DNA of 64,000 bases, taken from NCBI RefSeq assembly GCF_900119385.1, contig NZ_FPKO01000009.1:333405-397404 (forward strand). The letters run 5' to 3'. Numbering within the stretch: the stretch's first letter is position 1; every line of letters starts with the position of its first letter. Both the position numbers and the translations under genes were made by a program. Positions 31,564-38,933 of this stretch are shown here, piece by piece. This DNA is from Thermophilibacter mediterraneus (lineage in GTDB: Bacteria > Actinomycetota > Coriobacteriia > Coriobacteriales > Atopobiaceae). The notes under the pieces were generated by a model. The model was not told where the DNA came from, searched no databases, and saw nothing but the letters and a program-made list of their open reading frames with translations.

Positions 31564-32928
31564 ATGGACATCACACCGCAGGAAGTCGCCGAGACCCTCT
31601 CGATGGTCTCCGAGCAGAACCTCGACCTTCGCACCATCACGATGGGCATCTCGCTCGCGGGCTGCGCCGACGAGGACATGGGTCGCATGTGCGACAAGGT
31701 CTACGACCGCATCACCCGCACCGCCGAGCACCTCGTCGAGACCGCCGACGACCTTCAGGCGGAGTACGGCATTCCCATCGCCAACAAGCGCGTCTCGGTG
31801 ACGCCGATCGCGCAGATCGCCGCGGGATGCCCGGACGAGGACCTCTCGCCGCTCGCGCACGCCATGGACCGCGCCGCCGAGTCCCTCGGCATCGACTTCA
31901 TGGGCGGCTTCTCCGCGCTCGTCCAGAAGGGCATGGGCGCCACCGACCGCCGCCTCATCGCCTCGATTCCCGAGGCGCTCGCCACCACCGAGCGCGTGTG
32001 CTCCTCGCTCAACATCGCTTCAACGCGCGCGGGCATCAACATGGACGCCGTGCTGCTCTCCGCCGAGACCATCCTCGAGTGCGCCCAGCGCACCGTCGAC
32101 ATCGACTGCTACGGCGCCGCCAAGTTCGTGGTCTTTGCCAACATGGTCGAGGACTCCCCGTTCATGGCGGGCGCCGTTCACGGCTCCGGCGAGGCCGACG
32201 CCGTCATCAACGTGGGCGTCTCCGGCCCCGGCGTCATGGCGGCGGCGCTCGCCGAGCTGCCCGAGTCCGCGAGCCTCATGGACGTGGCCGAGAAGATCAA
32301 GCAGACCGCGTTCAAGATCACGCGCGCCGGCGAGCTCATGAGCCGCGAGGCGAGCCGTCGGCTTGGCGTGGAGAAGGGCATCGTGGACCTCTCGCTTGCG
32401 CCGACGCCCGCCGCCGGCGACTCCGTGGCCAAGATCCTCGAGATCATCGGCGTGGGCGAGTGCGGCGGCCCCGGCACCACGTGCGCGCTCGCGCTGCTCA
32501 ACGACGCCGTCAAGAAGGGCGGCGTCATGGCGAGCTCGAGCGTCGGCGGCCTCTCCGGAGCCTTCATCCCCGTCTCCGAGGACGCGGGCATGATCCGCGC
32601 GGCCGTTGACGGCGCGCTCACCATCGAGAAGCTCGAGGCCATGACCTGCGTGTGCTCGGTCGGCCTGGACATGATCGCCGTTCCGGGCGACACGAGCGTG
32701 GAGGCCATCGCAGGCATCATCGCCGACGAGATGGCCATCGGCGTCATCAACACCAAGACCACCGCGGTGCGCCTCATCCCCGCCATCGGCAAGGCGGAGG
32801 GCGACATGCTCGAGTTCGGCGGCCTCTTCGGCTCCGCGCCCGTTATGCCGGTCAACCGCTTCGCGGGCAGCGTCTTCGCCCATCGCGGCGGCCGCTTCCC
32901 CGCCCCGCTCAACTCGCTCAAGAACTAG
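31564..32928 (+). CDS. UPF0210 (PFL/DUF711) family protein
   Basis: A 454-residue cytosolic protein of the DUF711/UPF0210 family, often found with the ACT-domain regulator UPF0237. The N-terminus [21 protein letters not shown], the central [21 protein letters not shown] (about 200-220) and the C-terminal Asn-rich end (APLNSLKN) are typical. The structure is related to the pyruvate-formate-lyase barrel but lacks a glycyl radical motif. Its function is not established in the family. CGAAAGG precedes ATG 31564. No ACT partner gene is adjacent. Confidence 0.92.
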   Translation: MDITPQEVAETLSMVSEQNLDLRTITMGISLAGCADEDMGRMCDKVYDRITRTAEHLVETADDLQAEYGIPIANKRVSVTPIAQIAAGCPDEDLSPLAHAMDRAAESLGIDFMGGFSALVQKGMGATDRRLIASIPEALATTERVCSSLNIASTRAGINMDAVLLSAETILECAQRTVDIDCYGAAKFVVFANMVEDSPFMAGAVHGSGEADAVINVGVSGPGVMAAALAELPESASLMDVAEKIKQTAFKITRAGELMSREASRRLGVEKGIVDLSLAPTPAAGDSVAKILEIIGVGECGGPGTTCALALLNDAVKKGGVMASSSVGGLSGAFIPVSEDAGMIRAAVDGALTIEKLEAMTCVCSVGLDMIAVPGDTSVEAIAGIIADEMAIGVINTKTTAVRLIPAIGKAEGDMLEFGGLFGSAPVMPVNRFAGSVFAHRGGRFPAPLNSLKN

Positions 32929-33002
32929 CGCGAAGGTCCGCGCGGCGGGAGGTCCTTCTCGCCGCGGGGCTCTTCTCGCTGCGGGGTCCTTCTCGCCGCC
33001 AG

Positions 33003-33100
33003 AACCTCACAGGTAGTTTGTCTTTCGGAAATCAGCCGACCACGCAACCTGGCCTTTCTTTGGAAATGGTCAAATAGAGAAAGACTGCCTGTGAGGTTTT
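33003..33100. repeat. 98-nt palindromic element, left copy
   Basis: Arm AACCTCACAGGTAGT ... TCTTTC (33003-33026) faces GAAAGACTGCCTGTGAGGTT (33079-33098). The left arm has a 4-nt insertion relative to the right. A related element in the same orientation lies at 34326-34424, on the other side of the nuclease-like gene. The element is less GC-rich than its surroundings. Confidence 0.85.
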
Positions 33101-33157
33101 CCCATCGCCGGGGCACTCTGCAGCCGAGAAGCGCCGCCGAGAGGAGCCCCCGCATCG

Positions 33158-34300
33158 CTAGGATCTTTCGCGCACGGGCATGAGCTGCATGTAGAGCTTT
33201 CTCCTGCGAAGGTCCTGCAGGGGCGTCGTCTCCGCGAGCTCGACGCCCAGCGCATGCGCAACCTGACTCGCAAGCAGCGTCATGCCAGACAGCGTCCTCA
33301 CGGTCTCCGGGGTCGCCCTTAGCACGCAGTAGCCCAAAGAGGCCAGGATGTTCGCACGCACGGCATCCTGCCCGAGTCGCGCCCCACCAGTCGCCGCATG
33401 GAACTCATCGCTGTCATACTCGAGCGCCACCCCCGATCCCATCCCCTCGCCCTGCCAGAGGAAATCAGGCGTCACCACGTCCCTGTCGGACAGGGTCCCC
33501 CGAAACTCGGAGACGTCCAGGGCATGGTTTAGCTGCGGATGACCCAGGCCAAAGCCACCGAAGTCAATGGGAAGAGTGAGCATGAGCGCAAGCGACGTCT
33601 CCATGGGCGACGCAGACCCCTCAAGCGCAAGCCCGCAGACACGACGGGCGCGGCGCGTGCCCTGAAACTCCCCCACCTCGGCAATGGCGCACACCAGGCT
33701 GTCGGCGCTCATTAGGGGACGCACCCGATACGTTACGGGCGCCGCCGCCCCACCAAGCCGATACGTGCCCATGAACTCGCACGCAACCATCGTCGCGGCG
33801 ACCAGCCGGCGAATACGCTCCCATTCCAGAGGGTGATCGATCACCGGGGAGTCGTCCAGGCCCAGATCGGCAAGCAGGTCTGCCTCCGCGTGCACGGCAC
33901 TCACGTGGGCATCCAAAAGCGCGTCGAGCTTACCCTGCGCGGAGCACAGCTGAATGACCACTAGCTCGGGGCCGCTCACCAGCAGGCCGGGACAGACCTG
34001 CACGAGCGAACGCGCCGGGAGGATGCCGCTCCACACGTGAAAGCGCGCCGCCCGACCGCTGCTGCGCCCCTCCTGCCTGGGGACAATGAGCTCAACCGGA
34101 CGCCTGCTCGCGCCGAGCTCAACCAGACGCTCCTCGATCCGTCCACCCCGAAAATCGCGCTGGCTCGAAACGCACGAACCGTCCCGCGGCAGAGGCCGGG
34201 CGCTCTCCGGCCAGCGGACAAGCCCCTCGACCCCACGGCGCCCCGCGGACAGCAGGCGCAAAACATCGCACGCGGACTCATGGCTCAGAAAGGCCTGCAC
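33158..34300 (-). CDS. Predicted PD-(D/E)XK (DUF559-like) nuclease protein
   Basis: About 380 residues. The C-terminal half has TPDFLW, then VALEYDSDEFH, then a Lys-poor stretch and a basic helix, ending GYCVLRATPETVRTL. That order is the DUF559/Vsr-like endonuclease fold (PD ... ExY ... D/H). The N-terminal part (FLSHESACDVLRLL, Arg-rich segment) may be a winged-helix or binding domain; it resembles AbiEi-like N-termini only loosely. The start is uncertain: GTG 34300 or GTG 34309, with GGAGAGG upstream. It is bracketed by two 98-nt palindromic elements. Nuclease activity is inferred; the role is unknown. Confidence 0.65.
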   Translation of the reverse strand: MQAFLSHESACDVLRLLSAGRRGVEGLVRWPESARPLPRDGSCVSSQRDFRGGRIEERLVELGASRRPVELIVPRQEGRSSGRAARFHVWSGILPARSLVQVCPGLLVSGPELVVIQLCSAQGKLDALLDAHVSAVHAEADLLADLGLDDSPVIDHPLEWERIRRLVAATMVACEFMGTYRLGGAAAPVTYRVRPLMSADSLVCAIAEVGEFQGTRRARRVCGLALEGSASPMETSLALMLTLPIDFGGFGLGHPQLNHALDVSEFRGTLSDRDVVTPDFLWQGEGMGSGVALEYDSDEFHAATGGARLGQDAVRANILASLGYCVLRATPETVRTLSGMTLLASQVAHALGVELAETTPLQDLRRRKLYMQLMPVRERS

Positions 34301-34325
34301 GTCAGGCACCCCCCTCTCCAGGCCC

Positions 34326-34424
34326 AAAACCTCACAGGTAGTATGTCTTTCAAAAACACCCGACCCGTTTACCAGGCATTCTTCAATTCAATACACGAAA
34401 GAGAAAGACTACCTGTGAGGTTTT
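34326..34424. repeat. 98-nt palindromic element, right copy
   Basis: Arm AAAACCTCACAGGTAGT ... TCTTTC (34326-34351) faces GAAAGACTACCTGTGAGG (34403-34420). It shares both arms, the 4-nt insertion in the left arm, and much of the loop (CCGACC, GGC-TT-CTT) with the copy at 33003. It lies just upstream of the nuclease gene start and would be in its 5' region. Confidence 0.85.
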
Positions 34425-34511
34425 CGGGCGACGTGGGCAGAGGATGCCACGGGCGGCGGGGCGAGAAGAGCCGCGCGCCAGCGAGAAGAGCCGCGCGGCG
34501 GGAAGTTCTTC

Positions 34512-35435
34512 TCAGCCCAGGAAGCGAACCTCGGGCTCGAGGCGCACGCCGAACTGTCGCTCGACCTCGTCCTGCACGTGCCCGATCACGGCGCGCACGT
34601 CAGCCGCCGTGGCGCCGCCGACGTTGACCACGAAGCCCGCGTGCTTCTTCGAGACCGCGGCACCGCCCACCTGGTAGCCCTGCAGACCGGCGTCCATGAT
34701 GAGCTTGCCGGCGAAGTGGCCCTCGGGGCGCTTGAAGGTCGAGCCCGCGCTCGGCAGGTCGAGGGGCTGCTTCTCCTCGCGCTGGCGCATGAGGTCGTCC
34801 ATGGTGGAGCGGATCTTCTCGGGGTCGCCGCGCTGGAGGTCAAACGTCGCCGCCAGGACCACGAGGCCGTCGCTCGCCACGCGGCTGCGGCGATACCCCA
34901 GCTCGAGGTCGTCGGCGTCGATGGTGTCGAAGCCGCCGTCCGGCGAGACCACGCGCACGCACTTGAGGACGTCCGCCATGGAGCCGCCGTACGCCCCCGC
35001 GTTCATGAAGCACGCCCCGCCCACGGAGCCCGGAATCCCGCACGCGAACTCCAGTCCCGAGAGCCCGAGCTCGCAGGCCATCTCGGATGCCTCGCGCAGG
35101 TCGACGCCCGCCTGGCAGGTCATCTCGGTGCCGTCCACGGACACGCCGACGAGGCCGTCGGCGACGGCCACGACCACGCCTCGGTAGCCCTCGTCGGACA
35201 CCAGCAGGTCCGAGCCGCGCCCCAGGACAAACCGCTCGACGCCCGCCTCGTCGCAGGCGCGCAGCACGTCGCGCACCTCCTCGAAGTCCTCGGGAATCAC
35301 GTAGAGGTCTGCCGGGCCGCCCACCTCGAAGGTGGTGTGCTCGCTCATCGGCTCCGCCTCGAGCACGTTGTCCTCGCCCACGATCGAGCGCAGGCGCCAG
35401 GCAAGGGGTTCTCGGCCGGTATCGCTGTCGGACAT
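34512..35435 (-). CDS. murB: UDP-N-acetylmuramate dehydrogenase MurB
   Basis: A 307-residue type II MurB. The FAD-binding domain has HTTFEVGGPADLY (about 33-45) and GLEFACGIPGSVGGA (about 124-138). The substrate domain has the catalytic Ser in SAGSTFKRP (about 227) and the catalytic Glu near EPEVRFLG at the C-terminus. It reduces UDP-GlcNAc-enolpyruvate to UDP-MurNAc with NADPH in peptidoglycan synthesis. AAAGGAAG lies upstream of the start and a TATACT box (minus, 35469-35474) gives a promoter. It is divergent from ribU. Confidence 0.96.
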   Translation of the reverse strand: MSDSDTGREPLAWRLRSIVGEDNVLEAEPMSEHTTFEVGGPADLYVIPEDFEEVRDVLRACDEAGVERFVLGRGSDLLVSDEGYRGVVVAVADGLVGVSVDGTEMTCQAGVDLREASEMACELGLSGLEFACGIPGSVGGACFMNAGAYGGSMADVLKCVRVVSPDGGFDTIDADDLELGYRRSRVASDGLVVLAATFDLQRGDPEKIRSTMDDLMRQREEKQPLDLPSAGSTFKRPEGHFAGKLIMDAGLQGYQVGGAAVSKKHAGFVVNVGGATAADVRAVIGHVQDEVERQFGVRLEPEVRFLG

Positions 35436-35516
35436 GGCTTCCTTTCGATGCTTCGCTGGGCATCGTAAGTATAGCAGCGCCCAGCCGCCCGATTCGTGCT
35501 ACACTCGCCCTGTCAG

Positions 35517-35657
35517 TTTCAGGGCGGGGTGAAAGTCCCCACTGGCGGTAACGGGAGGCCGAGGCTCGAGCCTGCCCCCGAAGTCCGCGACCCGCAAAAA
35601 AGGCGGCTGACCCGGTGAGAGTCCGGGACCAACGGTCACAGTCCGGATGGAAGAAAC
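35517..35657 (+). promoter_or_regulatory. FMN riboswitch (RFN element)
   Basis: All RFN landmarks are present: GGGCGGGGTGAAAGTCCCC near the 5' end, GGCGGTAA, AGTCCGCGACCC, then CCGGTGAGAGTCCGGGACC, ACGGTCACAGTCCGGATG and AAGAAAC closing onto GTTTC. The SD GGAGG (35658-35662) lies immediately after the closing stem, and no terminator is seen, so translational control by SD sequestration is likely. TACACT at 35500 is a possible -10. High FMN should lower ribU translation. Confidence 0.95.
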
Positions 35658-35668
35658 GGAGGCCAGAC

Positions 35669-36253
35669 ATGGCTATCTCCACCCATGCATCAGGTTCGTC
35701 GCACGACACGCACGCCACCACCGCCGGGGGCGCGTGGTCCACGAGGCGCATCGCGACGACCGCGCTCTTCTGCGCGCTCGCGTTCGTGCTCACCTTCGTG
35801 GAGATTCCCATCTTCCCGCCCGCACCCTGGCTCATGTACGACCCGTCGGGCATCGTCGCGTTTGTCGCCGCCCTCGCCTTCGGTCCGAGCACGGGCGTCA
35901 TCGTCGTCGTGCTGCCGTGGGTGCTCAAGACCCTCTTCACGTTCAACGTCTGGGGGCACGTGATGGCCATCGTCGCGGGCCTCGCGCTCTGCGTCCCCGC
36001 CGCCCTCGTCGCGCGCCGCGTCAGCGGGACACGCGGACTCGCCCTCGGCATGGTCGTCGGCGCCGCCTGCGCCCTCGCGGCCTGCATCGCGGGCAACATC
36101 GTCGTGACGCCGCTCTACACCGCCGTCTCCACGGCCGACGTCATCGCCATGATCGTGCCGATCCTGCTGCCGTTCAACGCGCTCAAGATCGTCATCAACT
36201 GCGTCGTGACGGCGCTCATCCAGCGGCCCGTCGCGCAGGTGGTCTCCCGCTAG
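35669..36253 (+). CDS. ribU: Riboflavin ECF transporter S component RibU
   Basis: A 194-residue membrane protein with six helices after a polar N-terminus (~28 residues). Family features include the helix with VLTFVEIPIFPPAPWLMYDPSG (split around residue 55), a proline-rich loop, and the conserved NALKIVINCVVTALI end. It binds riboflavin outside and toggles it in when combined with the ECF module. GGAGG 6 nt before ATG 35669 overlaps the FMN riboswitch boundary. The ATPase gene follows 11 bp downstream, then EcfT. Confidence 0.93.
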   Translation: MAISTHASGSSHDTHATTAGGAWSTRRIATTALFCALAFVLTFVEIPIFPPAPWLMYDPSGIVAFVAALAFGPSTGVIVVVLPWVLKTLFTFNVWGHVMAIVAGLALCVPAALVARRVSGTRGLALGMVVGAACALAACIAGNIVVTPLYTAVSTADVIAMIVPILLPFNALKIVINCVVTALIQRPVAQVVSR

Positions 36254-36264
36254 CGGGGCGGCAC

Positions 36265-38013
36265 ATGACCGTCCCGCCCACCCCCATACGCCTCTCCCAC
36301 GTGAGCCTCGTTTACGAGGGCGGCGTCACCGCCCTCGACGACGTCTCCCTCACGATCGCGCGCGGCGAGCGGGTCTGCGTCCTCGGCGCCAACGGGTCGG
36401 GAAAGTCCACGCTCGCCTCGGTCGTCTGCGGTCTGCTCGCCCCGGACGAGGGCGAGGTCGAGCTCGTCGGCGAGCGCGTGTGCTCGGACGGCGCCCCGGA
36501 CATCGAGGCGTACCGGCGCGCGAGGCGCTCGCTCGGGCTCGTCTTCCAGAACCCCGACGACCAGATCGTCACGAGCGTCGTGGAGGACGACGTTGCGTTC
36601 GGCCCCGAGAACCTCGGGGTCCCACGCGACCAGATCGCGGAGCGCGTCGCCCGCGAGCTGCACCGCGTTGCCCTCGACGACTACGCGAAGGCCGATCCCT
36701 CCCGCCTCTCGGGCGGGCAGAAGCAGCGCGTCGCCATCGCCGGCGCGCTTGCCATGGAGCCCGCCGTGCTCGTGCTCGACGAGCCGGGCTCGCTCCTCGA
36801 CGTGCGCGGGCGCTCCGCCATCCTGCGCGTGATGGGGCGCCTCGCCCGGACGGGCACCACGCTCGTCCACGTGACCCACTTCATGGAGGAGGCCGTCGAG
36901 GCCGACCGCGTCATCGTGCTCGACCGCGGGCGCATCGTCCTCCAGGGCACGCCCGACGAGGTCTTCACGCACGGCCCCGGGCTCGCCGGGCTCGGCCTCG
37001 AGGTCCCCTTCGCCGCGCGCCTCTCCCAGCGCCTCGGCCTCCCCTGGACCTGCGACGAGCGCACCCTCCTCCGTGAATTGGGGCCGGGCCCCGATTCACG
37101 GAAGCCCTTTGCGCTCTCTGGATCCGGCACCAAGCGTGTGCGTGAGCCGGGACCGGACCCCGTTTTGCAGGTCGAGCGCGTGTCCTTCTCGTATGACGGG
37201 CGGACGCGGGCGCTCGAGGACGTCTCGTTTGCGGTCCCCCGCGGCACCTCGACGGCCATCATCGGCCAGACCGGCTCGGGCAAGTCGACGCTGCTGCGAC
37301 TGCTCTGCGGGCTCGAGACGCCCGACGCCGGCCGCGTGGTCGTCGGAGGAAACGACACGCGGACCCGCCGCGGGCGCAAGGCCGCGCGCCGGGCCGTGGG
37401 ATACGTCATGCAGCACCCCGAGCGCCAGCTCTTCGCCGAGTCCGTGGAGAAGGACGTGGCGTTTGGCCCCCGCAACCTTCGCCTCCCCGAGGACGAGGTC
37501 GACCGTCGCGTGAACGCCGCCCTCGAGCTCGTCGGGCTCGAGGGGAGGCGCTCGGCGTCCCCGTTCACGCTCTCCGGCGGACAGCGCCGCCTCTGCGCGC
37601 TCGCGGGCATCCTCGCGATGGAGCCCGAGGTCCTCATCCTCGACGAGCCGACCGCAGGACTCGACCCGCGGGGCCGCGCCCTGCTCCGGCGCGTCCTCGA
37701 GCGCCTGCGCGAGCTCGGCATCACCCTCGTCCAGGTCACGCACTCGATGGAGGACGCCGCGCGCGCCGACCGAGTCGTCGCGCTCGACCAGTCGCGCCTC
37801 GTCACCGTCGGCACCCCGCGCGAGGTCTTCTCACGCGACAACGAGGAGCGTCTCTCCCGAGGCGGCCTCGGCATCCCCCGCTCCCTGCGCGTCGCGCGAG
37901 AGCTCGAGCGGCGCGGCTGGCCCTCGCTCGGGGACCCCCTCACCACCGACCAGCTCGTCGGCGCCCTGGGCGAGCGCGGCCTCCCCCTCCCTTCCCGCGG
38001 AGGTGAGCCCTGA
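36265..38013 (+). CDS. ECF transporter fused ATPase (riboflavin operon)
   Basis: A 582-residue double ABC protein. Domain 1 (about 7-255): Walker A GANGSGKST, signature LSGGQKQR, Walker B VLVLDEPGSLLD (GSLLD rather than TAGLD). Domain 2 (about 300-540): Walker A GQTGSGKST, signature LSGGQRRL, Walker B VLILDEPTAGLD. The linker contains two palindromic repeat copies (37071-37101 and near 37143) that code for PGPDS and PGPDP. ATG 36265 follows ribU by 11 bp, and the stop overlaps the EcfT start (TGATG). Confidence 0.93.
   Translation: MTVPPTPIRLSHVSLVYEGGVTALDDVSLTIARGERVCVLGANGSGKSTLASVVCGLLAPDEGEVELVGERVCSDGAPDIEAYRRARRSLGLVFQNPDDQIVTSVVEDDVAFGPENLGVPRDQIAERVARELHRVALDDYAKADPSRLSGGQKQRVAIAGALAMEPAVLVLDEPGSLLDVRGRSAILRVMGRLARTGTTLVHVTHFMEEAVEADRVIVLDRGRIVLQGTPDEVFTHGPGLAGLGLEVPFAARLSQRLGLPWTCDERTLLRELGPGPDSRKPFALSGSGTKRVREPGPDPVLQVERVSFSYDGRTRALEDVSFAVPRGTSTAIIGQTGSGKSTLLRLLCGLETPDAGRVVVGGNDTRTRRGRKAARRAVGYVMQHPERQLFAESVEKDVAFGPRNLRLPEDEVDRRVNAALELVGLEGRRSASPFTLSGGQRRLCALAGILAMEPEVLILDEPTAGLDPRGRALLRRVLERLRELGITLVQVTHSMEDAARADRVVALDQSRLVTVGTPREVFSRDNEERLSRGGLGIPRSLRVARELERRGWPSLGDPLTTDQLVGALGERGLPLPSRGGEP
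37071..37101. repeat. Palindrome inside the ECF ATPase linker
   Basis: Arms CCGTGAATTGGGGCC (37071-37085) and GGCCCCGATTCACGG (37087-37101) pair with one G-T wobble. It lies in the linker between the two ATPase domains, in frame. A related palindrome follows prs at 53631-53660 and a degenerate copy lies about 70 bp downstream in the same linker. Confidence 0.8.
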
Positions 38014-38816
38014 TGGCGCTTCGCATCTCGATCGGACAGTACTACGCGGCCGACTCGCCCGTCCACGCGCTCGACGCGCGCGTCAAGCTCTGGTGCGTGC
38101 TCGCCACCCTCGTCGCGATCTTCTGCGCGGCGGGGCCGGCCCAGCTCGCGCTCGCGCTCGCCTTCGTCGCCGCGCTGCTCGTCGCGGCGCGCGTTCCGGC
38201 CGGCCGCGTCCTGGCCTCGATCAGGCCGCTCATGGTCTTTCTCGCCGTCCTCTCGCTCTTCAACCTGCTCTTCGTGAGGACGGGGGAGGTCGTGGCGTCC
38301 CTGGGACCGCTCAGCGTGACCGCGGGGGGCGTCTCGGCCGCGGTGATCTACACGGCGCGCTTCGCCCTCGCACTCGTGACGGGCTCGATCGTCATGCTCA
38401 CGACCACCCCCACGCAGCTCGCGGACGCCTTCGACCGCATGCTCTCCCCCCTCTCGCGCATCGGCCTGCCCGGCCACGAGATCGCCATGGTCTTCTCGCT
38501 CATGATGCGCTTCGTCCCCACCCTCGCCGACGAGGCCTCGGCGATCATCGACGCCCAGTCCCTGCGAGGCGGCGCCTTCGACGAGGGCGGCCCCGTCCGG
38601 CGCGTCCGCTCGATCGTCCCCGTGGTGGTGGCCCTGCTCGCCAGCGGCCTGCGCCACGCCGACGGGCTCTCGCGCGCGCTCGACGCCCGCTGCTACGAGG
38701 GGGGCTCCGGCAGGACGCACCTCCACGAGCCGAGCATCGGCCCTCGCGAGCTTATCGCCGCGGCGCTGACCGCCGCCTTCGTCGCCCTCCTCGCCCTCCT
38801 CGGGGCCCTCGCATAG
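38013..38816 (+). CDS. ECF transporter T component (riboflavin operon)
   Basis: A 267-residue EcfT/CbiQ membrane protein. Helices lie near 30-60, 65-90, 108-130, 200-215 and 240-265. Coupling motifs: DAQSLRGGAFDE (about 185) and ALDARCYEGG (about 225), the two Ala/Arg-Gly elements that touch the ATPases. It completes the ribU-ATPase-T operon and differs from the T component near 14.5 kb. The start overlaps the ATPase stop by 1 nt. Confidence 0.93.
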   Translation: MALRISIGQYYAADSPVHALDARVKLWCVLATLVAIFCAAGPAQLALALAFVAALLVAARVPAGRVLASIRPLMVFLAVLSLFNLLFVRTGEVVASLGPLSVTAGGVSAAVIYTARFALALVTGSIVMLTTTPTQLADAFDRMLSPLSRIGLPGHEIAMVFSLMMRFVPTLADEASAIIDAQSLRGGAFDEGGPVRRVRSIVPVVVALLASGLRHADGLSRALDARCYEGGSGRTHLHEPSIGPRELIAAALTAAFVALLALLGALA

Positions 38817-38880
38817 CGTGCGCCGCGCAACACCACGCGATTAGACCTCCCCAGCCGGGTGAGCGGTCGCGATTTTGCCG

Positions 38881-38886
38881 TAGAAT
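38881..38886 (+). promoter_or_regulatory. purL -10 box
   Basis: TAGAAT lies 48 bp upstream of the purL ATG in an otherwise GC-rich gap (38817-38933); AGGAGGT is the ribosome site 8 nt before the start. No purine riboswitch pattern is visible here. Confidence 0.5.
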
Positions 38887-38933
38887 ACAAGGTACGTATA
38901 CGCTCCTTACGGCACCTCAGGAGGTAGCAGCGC

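Noticed and set aside
38817-38933. Purine or PRPP riboswitch before purL
   Set aside because: The gap is only 117 bp, with a -10 box and SD but no recognisable aptamer pattern.
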